Assembly: GCA_022393335.1 (NCBI GenBank)
Contig: JAJEKB010021387.1
Span: 878,383 to 942,382 of the forward strand
Reading direction: 5' to 3'
DNA: 64,000 bases
From: Macrotrachela quadricornifera
Lineage: Eukaryota; Rotifera; Eurotatoria; Philodinida; Philodinidae
Every line of letters starts with the position of its first letter. Within the stretch, counting starts at the first letter, position 1. Below are positions 22,280 to 35,202 of the stretch, in pieces. The translations under genes were made by a program, and so were the position numbers. The notes under the pieces are model-generated. The model saw only the letters and a list, made by a program, of their open reading frames with translations. It was not told the DNA's origin and searched no databases.

Positions 22280-23190
22280 CTAGCGGTAGTACCCGGCGTT
22301 GCTCGGGAAAATCTCCATACTGAAAACTTAGCATGTCAGAAAACGACAGAAGACATATAGAGGGCTTGTTTGTGACCTTTTCATCTATTATTACTGCATG
22401 TCCCACCGTGCATACACTTACGTTCATTCTTAAATCTGATAATTCAGCAAATAGTGTGGGATGTGAGTGTCTTTCACTTGGCTCATGCCTATTGCCAAAC
22501 TTTATACTAACACCCAATGCAAAAAAAAAGTAACACGAAAAGGTGAACATTCTAACATTGACAGTAAATACTCCGAAGTTTTTGAAAGATTAGGAAAAAT
22601 TGGAATCTATCATAACCTGTGTGGAATTTACTGGAATCCTCCCGCCGATTATCATTACACCCTCTCGATCCTCCTCGGGACCTAAGAGTATGTTATGAAA
22701 AGCTTGACACCGCTAGCTCGTGCGGTGTCCGAATGTATAAAAAAAAGAAAAAAAAACACAATTCCTTCTTTTTATATATAGATTATGAGTCATGACAAAT
22801 GGAATTTTATCTCATTTATTGCCTTTTTCATTCATATAGTTGTTCTTCATTCTATACATTCTGTCAGTCTTTTTCGAGTATCCCAAAATGTCGTGTGTGC
22901 AATGGCAAAAAGCGTAGGTTTTTATATATCTTCGTTCTTGAATTATTGAGGAAACAATCATATGCACAAATTCTTTGGAAAAGACATTTACTGTAGTAAA
23001 TCTAACAATAGGAGGGAGCAAGCACCCTCTTAGGTCGAAATTTTGAATCGAAAACTACCCTCTGACTTTGCTCTGGTTGCAAGGGTATTCTGTGCAACAT
23101 TTCATTACATTTGTCCGTGTCGTGTCCAGACGAATAACGAACAGACAAACAGGTAAACCGATAGATATTCTTCTTTATATATATGGATTA
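22280..23190. mobile_element. non-coding transposon remnant(s) with CCCGGCGTTGCTCGGG start
   Basis: It begins CTAGCGGTAGTACCCGGCGTTGCTCGGG and contains TATATATAGATTA at about 22785. It ends GAACAGACAAACAGGTAAACCG ... TTTATATATATGGATTA at 23190. Dispersed invertebrate elements often carry this kind of 'ACCCGGC-GTTGC-CGGG' head and '(A)CAGACAAAC...TATATATA' tail. Two nested or adjacent modules (22280-22785 and about 22990-23190) are likely. No protein-coding capacity was recognised. Class assignment is not possible from sequence reading alone. Confidence 0.45.
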
Positions 23191-24554
23191 GAAACTTCCG
23201 GTTTTCACATGTAGACTAAAGGATTCTCGATAAGAAATGATTAATTTTAGAATGATAACAAATTCGCTAAATTTCCGGAAAATTAACGCAAATTTCATTG
23301 CGATATGGCTTTTATGACATTTCACGCCTCACACCCTCACCCTCAAGAAACTTGATGCGCTCCATCTGGAATTTCTATACTCATCAGAAATGAAAAAAGA
23401 TCAGTGGGATAACCATCGTACTACCACTTGGGTAGTACAATATTTTTACTGATGCTTCTCTGATCTTTATCTGTTCCTTTTCATTAAATACTCTAGATCA
23501 TTCTTATCAATCTCCAGCATAGGCTGAGTCAACCCACAAAAAAAATTTACTGATCTCGAACTTGACTTAAAATTAACAGTAATTCTACATAAGATAATGA
23601 TTTCATTACATTGAATATTACAAGAGCTTACACGAATACAGTGAAGAACCTTACTCTCTGGAACATATGGGGACTTAAATTATAAAATCATAGAGAATAT
23701 ATAGTTTCATTGCATGTAATGGGTCCAGAACGGAAACAGTGAGATTTTCGATTTTATCAAAACAATACAGAAAATATGAACATATTTTATTTAAAATATA
23801 CGTTGTCGATATTATCGCGACGTAAATAAAGTATTTGCATACTGTATTACAAGAGATACCAGTCATTTTATGAGAATACTACTTTGTGCATAGAAACTTA
23901 AATGTTTCACAGATGCGATTGTAGTAAATCTTTAATTATTATAACATTAACTTCTTTTAATAGAGTAGGTCATAGATCAGTTCTATAGAAGTACTATGTG
24001 AAACAAATTATTCATCAGTTGTTAATATGCCAAAATCACTCTTTATTTTCAGTCCTTACCAGCTACGTCTAACAAAGTCTTGTATGGACTCAATTTTTAT
24101 AAACCCACATCCGAGAAATATCATCATAATTAAATTTACAAAATAACTCAAAACATTTTGGAGGCCATGCTGCAACTTGGCAAATCCAATAAATGTTTCT
24201 GATGGCAATATTCCATCATTCACTTAGCTTCAGTTATTCGTTAAAAATACTAAAATCTTGTTTATCTAAATTTTAAGCTTTATACTTATCGATTCGCCAT
24301 AGATACACACAATATCCCGTCGATAAATGATTCATCGAATCAGTTCACTTTGATTTACATGATTTTCTTGCCTTCATGTTGGCACAGTCTTCTATTTTCA
24401 TCCAAAATAGTACAATAATATTCTCGAGTAAAAATTACAAAGGCCGCGACGAACTGATAGGTAAACTGAATCTTGTTTACAGCTTATCGCAGCCTAGTCA
24501 GACTTACGAGAGAACCTTCTGACGTACTAAAAAGCTTTTGAGCCTAAATATTGT
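23191..24554. other. intergenic, no gene seen
   Basis: AT-rich. A short perfect palindromic motif GTACTACC-ACTT-GGGTAGTAC lies at about 23419-23439. Nothing else was recognised. Confidence 0.4.
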
Positions 24555-25073
24555 CCATAGGTAGGAAATATAAAGACTAGAAAAGTCTAAGAGGATATGG
24601 GTCCAAGTTGAAATTTGGCTGAGATATCGACTTTTACTATAATTTTCCTATGAGACCCCATTTTCTCAATAAAATCAGAGTTGCGAGTTTTGTCACGAAA
24701 CTTTACCCACATCAAGGCCTCAACTAGAGTAGCTCATCCGCAAAGTTTCAGAATTCTTGAACTAAGCGTTCCCGAGATATGAGTTTATAAGCATGAACAC
24801 ACTATTTTAAGTAATTATTGCATGCATGAATATTTTGATAGCGCTATATCTCGGGAATGCTTCGTTCAAGAATTCTGAAACTTTGCAGATGAGCTACTCT
24901 AGTTGAGGACTTGATGTGGGTAAAGTCTCATGACAAAACTCGAAACTTTGATTTTATTGAGAAAATGGAGCCTCATAGAAAAATTATAGCAAAAAGCCGA
25001 TATCCCAACCAAATCTCATCTTGGACCCATATCCTCTTAGGCTTTTTCTAGTTTATATATTTCTACTTATAGA
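24555..25073. repeat. large foldback with ~226-bp arms
   Basis: The left arm 24555-24780 is the diverged reverse complement of about 24846-25073, with a loop of about 65 bp. Matching landmarks are CCCACATCAAG...CTCAACTAGAGTAGCTCAT and CTCGGGAA/TTCCCGAG beside the loop, and AAGAGGATATGGGTCCAAG near the outer ends. It would fold into a long hairpin. It lies just beyond the 3' end of the pentapeptide-repeat gene. Confidence 0.8.
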
Positions 25074-25241
25074 AAAAATAAGCCTGTTTGAATCTCTCTT
25101 GTATAGGATCTCGAAAATGGTGCAAGATTCAAGTGAAACCTTTCTGTGATCGCACTTTTTCTTCCTTACAAATGAAAAACGAGAGAGACCCACTCGTTTA
25201 TGAGGCAGATCCAAGTTAAACCTAAATTTTCTAGATCAATT

Positions 25242-27488
25242 TCAACGTGATTTTTGAGACAATTCGTCTTAATAAGTATTTCATGATATAGTGTATATGA
25301 TTTTGTTACTCTGAAAAAAGACTAGAGACATACCCTGTAAATGGCCCAAGTCTGTACCATAGTCGATGAAAAGTTCAATATCATCGCACCAACTATTATT
25401 AAGATGAGTTTTATTGAAATGGGCATGAAATTCAACTAGAATTTCAAGTATTTGCATTGCTTCATGCAATCTCATGGTGATGTTGGGGCCGGTTAAGCCT
25501 AATTACAAACAAGAAAATTCACAAAATGATGGTTAGTAGATCTGAACTTACTTGAGTTACGCTGATTAAGAATTTTGCCACTGTTACTCATCCCACTCAA
25601 TTGAATCAATACATTCTTTCCCATGTGTGCATTCAATACAGCTTGAGAATATGGCCACAAATGAGAATCCCAAACACTCGATAAATTGATATGTTGTATC
25701 ATCACAGCCCCAATAGAATACGATTGTAACACAAAGTAGCAGTTATTGCTATCCTTATCTAACATCATCGTAGTGATGTTGCCAGCCTTCAACTTCCAGC
25801 TTTTGAGAAGAGAGCTATCACAATCTGCTCCACCATTTGTCAACAAATTGCGATCACGTCCAAGCGTTCCATTGGGTAGTCGAGCGCCTTGAATTGAAAG
25901 AGCACTTTGCAATTGATTCTCTGTAAGGTCTACGTTGATAAACTTTGTTTTTTGCAGATTGGCATCAGAGAAGTCAACTGAAGTCAAGTTGTTATCGTAG
26001 AAGCGCGCATCTTTGACATTGGCATGCCAAAACACTGATTGTGATACATCAGCTTCATCGAAATTAGCAATCAAGCGATGGCTTCGTGTAAAATTAGTAT
26101 AAGACATAGAGGTACTCTTAAAATTCACCGAGACTAAAAGTTGAAAACAAATTCTATAAAAGAGATTAATAATTGCAGTTCGAATTACCTAATATGGCAA
26201 ATGAAAAGCAAACATTCCAAAAATAAGCCCTTGAAAAATCGACATTGCGAAGAATAGCCGAAGAAAAATCAACATTGCTAAGTCGAGCAGATTGAAACTG
26301 AACATCAAAGAGTTCAGCAAATGAAAAATTAACATTTTCGAGTTGGGCTTCAAAAAAATTGATATTACTGATCTTACTAAATGAGAAATCGACATTAGAA
26401 ATCTTGGTATACTGAAAGCTAGCATTGTCAAGTCGAGCGGATGAAAATTGCACGTTGGTGAGATTAGCTGATTGCAGATTAACATCTTGCAATTGGGTGA
26501 AAAGAAAATGGACATATTGCAACGTGGCTGATGTAAAGTCAACAGTAATGAGCCGTGCGAATGAATTCTTCACTCTATCGAGTTGAGCGCATGTATAGTG
26601 AGTATTATCGGATCGATCTGATGAAATATTAACGTTGTTTAACTGGCTAAAGGAAAATTTGACATCTTTCAATATTGCAAAAATAAATTCGACGTTGCTG
26701 AGTTTGGCAGATGAGATTGTGACGTGATAGAGCATGGTACCAGAAAAATTCATATGATACATTCGTGCCGATGAAAAGTCGATATGTTGTAAGAGAATAT
26801 CGGTCAATGCGCAATTATGCAAATAGGTACCCATTAAAGATAATGGACCACCTTTACTTGGAATCTCAAAAATACTTTTACTGATGTTGCATAATTCCAT
26901 CGTTGAAACGTTTAATGCCTTGTTCTCGTTTGTACCAGTTAACCGCCCGGCCTCATAGAGAAAACGAATGACATCTGAACTCCATACTGCGTCAAGTTGT
27001 CGAATAGTAGTCAATGTTTTGGCACGAGCAATAGTAGCTATGATTGGACTTGATGTGAGTGAGCCGTTATTTTCTTTCAACAGATCACCTGTTTCTTTGA
27101 TATAAGCCACGAGTATCTGTGCTCGATATTTGTCAAGCGTTATTTCTCGCTGAAGTTCGTTTTGTTTATTTGCGATATTTAATTCTTGGTCACGCTGTAT
27201 TCGTGATTCATTACGATCTTCAAGTCGTTGTTGTCGTGCTTCTTTTAGATCTTCAAGCCGTTGCTGTCGTGCTTCATTTTGATCTTCAAGTCGCTCTTCT
27301 CGTGCCATTTTTAGCTGATAAAAAGTGATGACAATAGTGAAAACGCCCAGCATCAGCGGGAGTATTAGCGAAGAAAGAAATTGGAATATATGTTTCACTC
27401 TTATGTTGCAGAAATTACGAAATATCCAGGTTTGTTCTTGGGTTTGAATTGCTTGATCTTGTTGATTCATACTTGGTCTTTTCAACAA
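25242..27488 (-). CDS. membrane-anchored pentapeptide-repeat protein, four exons
   Basis: Exons are 26189-27488, 25552-26133, 25334-25498 and 25242-25267, all joined in phase 1 over short introns (55, 53 and 66 nt). The product is about 690 residues. Order: a transmembrane helix near residues 37-58 (FLSSLILPLMLGVFTIVITF); a charged coiled coil with a repeated (R/E)QQRLED unit at about 66-115; a helical linker; and then from about residue 240 a long right-handed beta-helix of A/S-x-L-x-x-V-x-F pentapeptides (SSARLDNASFQYTKISNVDF style) continuing into exon 2. A globular C-terminal part with Cys and Trp closes the protein. Pentapeptide helices are rigid binding scaffolds; no catalytic residues are visible. 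The last exon is small and an alternative acceptor would end the protein one residue on. A shorter relative lies at 54440-55854. Confidence 0.8.
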
Positions 27489-29706
27489 TGAACAAAAAAC
27501 AGATTGATGTTTATATGAAGATTTTTTACATTCTCAAACTTGATGTAGATAGAACATGTTCTTACACATATCACGTATACCATCATGCTTCGTCATCTCC
27601 TTCTGTGTGTTAGGCTTTCATAACTAGAAAAATAATAAACAGATACTTCGCAATCGAGTTTTATGATTATTCGTAATGACTATCAGCATGATATAACCGC
27701 AATTCCAGAAAAGCGACAAAAAAATGGGAAATCAAATCTCGCTTTGATTTTATTACTTTCCATTTCTGATAATAATTTTGATTGGCCTGGTTTAATTGAA
27801 TTAGTGTGATGTTGAATAAGATGGGCAGTCGACATATGATTAGAGACTGAAAGCAAGATATTTATTATTCTCGATCATCTGCCACACCACGTTTTTATTA
27901 AGATAAGAAGCTAGTAAGAGTAAGATGCATCTCATTTGCACTTAATCAGTTGCTTGTTTCTAATACACTATCAGTTAGAGAAAGTACACATGATTTATTT
28001 GATTCATAATATTTATTTGTGAATTTGCTTTTCGAGTAGGCCAAGATCAATGATATGGGTTCATTCTATCGTCTCTCTTTTATCAAAGACACGACTGATA
28101 GCAAATAAAACGCAAAGAGAGCAACAAGGTGGTGGAATAGAAATTGAAATGACAATATCTTCTGATGAACAGTGATTAATTCAAATTTCTCTTCCAGATT
28201 AATATAAAACTGCATACTTTATTGATTTAAGAAGATTTATACGCACACAATCAGCAACGGAAATGGTGTGAAAACCTGACTTTACACAATGAAATAGTAT
28301 CTCGAAATTTACTTTCATATTATAACACGTTCAGAAGTATTTGCAGCTTCTGCAAACATTTGTGAAATCTCTCTGATACTGCTCTGCTTCATCGCTTTCC
28401 TGACGAGTAGACATGTTGCCACACCAAATCCACTCCAAAAAATGTGGGCTCGAGTAATTTAAGATTTGTGTGATTTTGGGTCTCTTCCAGATTTATAGTA
28501 CTAATGCTTGCAATAAAATACTGCAACTTACTTCTCAAGCTGTGTAATATAGTCAGTAGCTATGAGACAGTCTAGCCGATGAGGAAACATACATTGGCGA
28601 TCAAATCACTTAGACTCCATGTTTCGATGAAAAAGAGACCTTGATGAAGTTTAAAAATCTTAAGAGGAGTCATGCTCTATTGCCAAAATATTCAGTTTTT
28701 AAACAATTTTTTCCGTAATACTCAAGATCGCTAACAAGACGGTTTTGTCGAGTTTCGTTTGAGGTTTTGAGTGTCATGATAAAAATTGCTTAGAAACGTA
28801 ATATCTTGTGAATGAAGGCTCGATGGTACCAAACCTTTTTGAGTTTTTTTATATCTTATCGAAGCCTACTTCTCGTTATATGATGAAGTTTAACTGATTT
28901 GATCATCAAAGTATAAGAGTTTATGCTATTTCTCAGTTCGAAAAAGCTGGCTGCTCAATTAATTAAGCTGTCTCACGCCACTATTATAATATGTAGAGCT
29001 TTAAGTGGAATATTTTAACAATCATCGATGTCATAATTCTAGTTCCGACATCAAAATCTCAAAGTTTCAAATTCCAAGGCCTATGAGAGTCGGTGTTGTG
29101 GCATGCCTATCGACACTTGCAGCGCAAAAAATCTAAAAGGACATGAAAATATCCTACGAACGTCTATTAGGAATGCATTGACATCTAATTAAGAATTTTT
29201 CTTAACAGACTATATGAATAATTAATTAATAACTACTATGTAATCTGAATTTTTCCAGAAACTTTAACGAGAGGTAATCAATGATGATAGAATATTGCTA
29301 ACTATTAAAACAATTAGTGAATAGCATTTATGGCATTTGGTAAACTTTTGGAGAAGAGAAGTGAATGACCGACTTGTCGATTATCTGTAATTAGTCACTG
29401 ATGCTGTGCTTTGCGAAAGATCGATAAAAATAATTTATTAGAATGCCTTGCAGCAAATTATACAATGGTCTTGGTTACAATATGAGCAGAGCCATGCAAA
29501 ATAAAACTGCTAAAAACCCTATTAAAACCGATCATTATATAAAGTCCCTGTATTTTCTTTCAGAAAAGGGTCAGCAAATCCAAAGGATAAGCACTGCCTT
29601 GTTATATTATAGGCTCGATTTATTATCATCTTGTTTTTGATTGATCTTTTGAGAGGAAACGGTTTGACAGGTCGTAGCGTCAAGTAAGAATTCCGTGCTA
29701 AAACTT
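27489..29706. other. intergenic, no gene seen (2.2 kb)
   Basis: Contains the promoter side of the pentapeptide gene. Repeat-like phrases (for example 28740-28900) resemble those next to other foldbacks in the window. A 65-codon frame at 29443-29640 has no recognisable feature. Confidence 0.4.
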
Positions 29707-29805
29707 ACAAGTAACGTTTACCGAAATTCAATTCACTTGATCTTAGACTGTCGCGGCTCACATGCGAATATAATTATATTTAGATATGAGCGATAGTTCA
29801 TTGAT
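29707..29805. repeat. fragment of the 1.9-kb dispersed repeat (one terminus)
   Basis: ACAAGTAACGTTTACCGAAA...TTCACTTGATCTTAGACTGTC...ATATAATTATAT...GATATGAGC... matches, with divergence, the terminus at 38431-38530 (ACAAGTAACGTTCGTCGACT...TTCACTTGGCCCTAGACTGAC). Only about 100 bp of the element is left. Confidence 0.55.
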
Positions 29806-30189
29806 ATTTACTTCTAGATAAAATACACATGAAAATGATTGTTGTATAGAATTATCTCATCTTTAATATTAAAATGAATTCTGAGTTGAACTATATATAC
29901 ATATTATAACAAAACAATCAGACTGACAGATGTAATCAAAATATTTTAGAATAATACAATTCTGAAAATTTTAACACTGTCAAATTACAAATGCACACTT
30001 TTTGAAGCTTCTAATTCTTGATATTGTTTTTCTGAATTGTTGTAGAAGAAATTTGAACATATCATTGTTCTTTTCATACATGTATTAATAATCTTTGTTG
30101 ATAATAAAGAACGATATGTTATAGAAAAATACACTAATATTTCCTTTAAAGGGTTAATAAGATTCTGTGTATATGAACATTCTATTTTT

Positions 30190-30290
30190 TTATTATTGTT
30201 AATATTATTTTTATCTTTTTCCATATCAAGAATAAAATTGGTGTTACATTCTGATTTCTATTTATTCAATAAAATAATAATATAGATATT
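30190..30290. repeat. short dispersed repeat shared with 62315-62415
   Basis: TTATTATTGTTAATATTATTTTTATC...CCATATCAAGAATAAAATTGG...ACATTCTGATTTCTATTTATTCAATAAAATAATAATAT recurs nearly base for base at 62315-62415. The two places therefore share a mobile or duplicated fragment. Confidence 0.7.
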
Positions 30291-30579
30291 ACCATGAAAT
30301 ATTTCAAATATTTAACTTAGTGCCTTTTTAACGCAAATAAATTAATATTGTATTATTTAAATAATACGAAATATTTAATAGTACAGTTACATGGTCAATC
30401 GTGCCAAAAAAATGGTCAGTTGTGCCATGTTACCAACAATTACGGTTTTTAGACCCTATGTTTAAAGTCTAAGGAATATATATCTAGAAATTTTTTGAGA
30501 AATTGGAAAATAATTTAAGAGATGAGAGTAAGATGAGATTCTTTTTTGTATTCTTAAAAGAACCCATGTAACTCTGAAA

Positions 30580-30985
30580 CGCAGACTAAACGCGTTTAGA
30601 CGCGTTTAGTCTGCGTTTGAACGCGTCAGATGTTTCAAAATATAATGTGCCGCGTCTAAACGCATCCAATGGTCGCGTTTGAACGCGTTTCTAATAAGAG
30701 ATATACGGAAATGCGTTTGTAACATGAACGCGTTTGATTTATGCAACACACCAAACGCGTTTCGAAGCGTCTGGATTTAGAAAACATGTTTAGACACGTC
30801 TGAAAAACGCGTTCTGATGCGTTTGAGCTGAGAAACGCGTTTAGACGCATTTTGAATAGAAATACGTTCCATTCGTTTCTATAGTTAAACGCGTTTTCGT
30901 ATATTCTCAGTAATAAACGCGTTCAAACGCATTATACCTGCGTCCAAATGCATTCAAACGTGTTCATATTACGCACACTTCTTCA
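30580..30985. repeat. cluster of degenerate ACGCGTTT motifs (array A)
   Basis: Dense recurrence of AAACGCGTTTAGACGCGTTT, TTTGAACGCGTC, AACGCGTTTGAT, AAACGCGTTTCGAAGCGTCTG and many one-base variants, at irregular spacings of roughly 10-40 bases over about 400 bp. The core ACGCGT is its own reverse complement. The open frame on the minus strand here (30656-30850) is a by-product of the motif. Confidence 0.75.
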
Positions 30986-32009
30986 TACAGAAGAGCCCAA
31001 AATGCGTTCACACTTTTTTTAGAAAAACATAAGTATGAGCTTATGAATAACTTTTGGCAGCGCTTGAACAAATTTGATAAAACTTATTAATTCGACATAA
31101 ACCCTGAAAGATTTCTATATAATTATGCACCTAATTACTACATAGTTTACAAAAATTCTAGTTGATATTTTCCAAGTATTTTTACAATGATATTCAATCA
31201 TTTTGTGGAACGTAAGAAAGTTTCTAAATAAATAATAATCTTAATAATAATCTTTTCAAACGAAACCATTACATTTCTTAGATTAGAAATCATCTTCTAT
31301 TACAGAATAAGCTTTTAGTTCTGTTCAATAGAAGGCTTTTCTATCAAAGATATTCTAGTTGAAAAATAAAATTTTCAGACATAAAATAAAACGAAAAATA
31401 ATGATTATTCAGGAGTACGAGTCAACCTCGAGCAGTTGATTCAAATTATTGTTTGAGAAAATAACAAATAAGAATGTTTAAAAATTCATCGAGAAAAATG
31501 AAACTAAGAAGCAGAATTATATAATTATTAGTTTTAGAAATAAAAATATTTTTTAATATTTTATTAAACTATTTTTCTTTTCAACGAGACTAATTTATCC
31601 TTCTTAAAGAACTATAATCTATTTTCATTTGTCTTATTATCTTCAATCAAAAAGTCTACATTTTATCGTTCGAAAATCAGAGATATAAATTATTAACAAA
31701 TATTGAAGGAGATTTATGATATTTTATACATCTGATTTCATTTGAAATAAGTTCTAAAAGGTTATCTTATTAAAAGAGAAAACTAACTTATGTATAAATA
31801 TGTTAACATGGTTCATTGGTTCAAGTAAGTAGAGTTCTAATCTGACGTCTTATGTTCTAGTCTCACTGGTCGCACAATCTAAATGTATATATAAAAATTA
31901 AATAAATCTTATAGACGATACCTCGTGCAAGAGATGATCATGATGTGAAGATGACGACAACCTAGATCAAATCTGCGAGGATGGAATCAGATTTTTTTTC
32001 CAAAAAAAA
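30986..32009. other. AT-rich spacer between the two ACGCGT arrays
   Basis: About 1 kb with very low G+C. No gene or repeat was recognised. Confidence 0.5.
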
Positions 32010-32175
32010 ATAAACGCGTTTGGACGCGTTCAAGAAAAGAAACGCGTTTGAACGCATCTGAGGTGCATTCTGTAAACGCGTCAGGACGCGTCAAACGTTT
32101 CAGTTCTGACGCGTTCACTGCGTTTATTGTATACGTTTTAAACGCGGTTCGGATGCGTTTACAAACGCGTTTAAT
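32010..32175. repeat. cluster of degenerate ACGCGTTT motifs (array B)
   Basis: AAACGCGTTTGGACGCGTTC, AAACGCGTTTGAACGCATC, AAACGCGTCAGGACGCGTCAAACG, GACGCGTTC, AAACGCGGTTC and AAACGCGTTTAATC follow one another within about 165 bp. Same motif family as array A, 1.4 kb away. Confidence 0.75.
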
Positions 32176-33206
32176 CCCAAAAATTTTTCACATGGGAAAA
32201 AGGATAAAATAGTAGCATTTGATATTTTATTTTTTCTCGAGATTTAACTATAACGAAGAAATATTAAAAGTTAAACAAAGTAAAAAGTGATCTATGGAAA
32301 AAGTCATATTAAAATAATGCATGGATTTCTAGCATTAGAAAAGGGAAGAAACGTCAAACGATTTGCTACTATGGTATACCTTGTGCAGTCGTTTGGCTTC
32401 TATTCAAAAGTTTTATAATCTTTTATTTAAATATCAAGTTCTTAGAACTATAAAAAGAAGTTTAATTGGGTGACCGGACAATTCAATTACACAATCTAAT
32501 GAGCCTCAAAATTGTAGACACTATTTTTGATGACTAGGATTCGGTCTCTTATTTCGATTGTATTGTCATAAGAAATTCGGGCTTAGTAAAAAAGTCGGAT
32601 CCATTTTCTACTTCATGATTAATATCGATGAGATGAAAAAACCTCGGTTTTCAGAAATCAACACGAATAATTCTACCATTGTATAAATCATCGATTAATT
32701 CAAACTAGTTTAATGTTAAAGATGTCAAATCAAGCTGATAGTCTTTTAGCTAACAGAATTTGTACATAAAATAAATAGATTTAATGAAAAGATTTCATCA
32801 AAAATTTTTTTTTGGCTATATGAAAACTAATCTTTGTCAGTGAACACTATGTTCTCACTTATCTTTATCGAAGTAGTTTTCTATGTGTCGTAAGTCTTGA
32901 GCTGCGACAGGAATTATTAGAAAGATGCAATGTTACTTTTTCTTCTGATATAATTCAAATAATTTGTTATACTACTCCAGATCAAAATTCAAAGTTTGTC
33001 CTTATAAAAATCTTTTATGATTTTTCATATCTATCGAATTGTGTGTTTCAAACATAAGTTAATAGGTTAATTCGTTTATGAAAAAATAATCATAAATTAT
33101 ATATATTGTTGCAACGAATTGTCCTAACGCTTTTTATTTTATTAACTGTGATATTCGTAATAACAATGATTAGTATGCAATTTAATTATACTGATTGAAT
33201 CGAATT
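32176..33206. other. intergenic, no gene seen
   Basis: AT-rich 3' flank of the F-box gene. Nothing was recognised. Confidence 0.45.
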
Positions 33207-35202
33207 CTACCACCATAAATATAGATCGAAAAATATTGTCTGTGTTAAATAGCGATCACTTTGTGTTTTTGATTTGATCACTTTCATTACTGTTTGTATC
33301 ATTGTTGGAGTTACATTTTTCACACATAAAAAGAATAAATGACGAGTATCGATGTTTTTTTTCGATAATAAACATGATACAGTTGACTGAAGATATTCTT
33401 TGCCTATATCGATTGAAAAACATTCTAATCGAGGACAAAGCGCAACAAAAAATTGAATTTCTTGTGTAGTTCGTGTTTGTTTAATAGTTAAATTTTTAAT
33501 CTTATTTGTAGTTGATACTAATTGAAATTTATCTGATTGTTGAATTGATACAAAATCTGATCGAAAAAATGGTAAAGCATTAATTATCCATGTATGAATA
33601 TTAGGTGTAAAATACAATAATTTGATCATTTGTTTCAAATTCAAATCAAAACAATCTATGTTGAGTTCTGTAAGTTTTTCTAAAGGAATAATATGATTGA
33701 GAGTAGTCCAAAGAGAATCTTCAATAGTATAAGTAGTACATGAAATAGTGAGTTTAGTAGCATTTGAAAAATAATTTACACTATCGATCATCGCTTTTTC
33801 ATCTTGTATATGAACAGAATCTACTGAATCAACATTGTCTTTTGATTGGATTAAACATTGATTTGTATTCATTTCTTTATACAATGTGTATTGTTTTTTT
33901 CTAAAAAAAAAACATATTAAAACCAAAAACCAAACTGAATCTATTTATACCTATATGGATTTGTTGAATAGATGATTACACAACGTGAATATTCCTGCCA
34001 ATAAAACTGATATGTAAACGACCATTGTCGTTCAAACCAGAATGGTGAATTGAACTGGTCGATTTTGGTACTATACATCCGTGGAGTTTTAAAATCATTG
34101 TCTACAGAATTATTATGTTGAAAATCAAAGACTCTTAAATGTGGCATATGAGATACAATTAATTGTTCCCATCGATCTGCATCTAAATATGTTATGTCAT
34201 GTATTGTTGAAATATGCAAAACTTCAAGATAATAGAACAGATTCTTGATTAATAGTTCAAATTGACCAAAAGTTATATATTTGATATTGAGAGAAGCATG
34301 TGTCAAATGATTTAACATAACAGAACAATGGTTGATTTGTTCATCGTTTGGTTGACATAGATGCTGCAATGATAATCGTCGTAGTTGAGGAATATATGAT
34401 AAAAGAGTAATAAGTTCATCTATATGACAAGAATTATTAATAATCATATGTTCAATAGGACTGAATAAATCTTTCGTTGCAATAGATATTGGTTTTGATT
34501 CATTGTTATCATCTAATAATACTTTGCAATATTTTAATACAGGTAAACGAAATATTTTAAGAAAAAGCTTATTTTTATTGTGAATATATTTAATAGGAAT
34601 AATAACCAATGAAGAAAGATTTGGTAATGAAACTAAATGATCGAGAAGATTTGAAAGATATTTGGATTTAAATTTATTAAGAATTAATGTTTCGAGTCTA
34701 ATGAAATTTGTTAACATACGGGACTGTGAAAAAATAAAATCAGTTATAAATATATTCGATATAGAAAATGATTTAATTCGATGTGTATTCGATAGAATAA
34801 TATGTTTATAATAATATTCAAATGATGATCTTGATATAGATGAAAGATTAATTTTGATTGGAATAGTTGAATAACGAAAAAGATTTTCTAATCGTATGTT
34901 GAGATTGGAGAAGGATTCGTAGACATGATAAATATCAAGATACTCAAATATTTCGTAAATAAGTTCATTAGAAAGATCTTCAAAACAAGTAATTGACTCC
35001 TTCTCTGATAAACTATAGTTAAAAAGAAACAAAAATCAAATTGATCATTTAGACTGACTTACTAAGCTGTATCGATTGCTGCTATTATAAAAATAAATGA
35101 GTAATTTATAGAAAAAAAAGGCCTAGAATTATTACTTTGTAATTTTCTTCTCTTATTATCATCAGTATTATAATGATGCTGTCTTCGTTTGATTGATTCC
35201 AT
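33207..35202 (-). CDS. F-box/LRR-like protein, three exons
   Basis: Exons are 35136-35202, 33951-35004 and 33207-33900 (phases 1 and 2), giving 604 residues. A basic N-terminal tail (MESIKRRQHHYN..KRRKLQ) leads into an F-box at about residues 28-65 (ITCFEDLSNELIYEIFEYLD). The long remainder is of irregular LRR type, with recurring L-x-x-L-x-I/L segments such as LRRLSLQHL, LEVLHIS, LRVFDF and LTELNID. F-box proteins bind Skp1 and present substrates for ubiquitylation; this family is strongly expanded in bdelloids. I chose the distal ATG at 35202 because the 67-nt exon splices in frame to ...LQ-K-KESITCFEDL. An ATG at 35032 would read through the acceptor region. No internal stops. The whole gene is highly AT-rich like its surroundings. 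Confidence 0.75.

Noticed and set aside
26189..26542. 117-codon frame within the pentapeptide gene
   Set aside because: Alternate-frame translation of the repetitive pentapeptide coding sequence.
30656..30850. 64-codon minus-strand frame
   Set aside because: Translation of the ACGCGTTT motif cluster.
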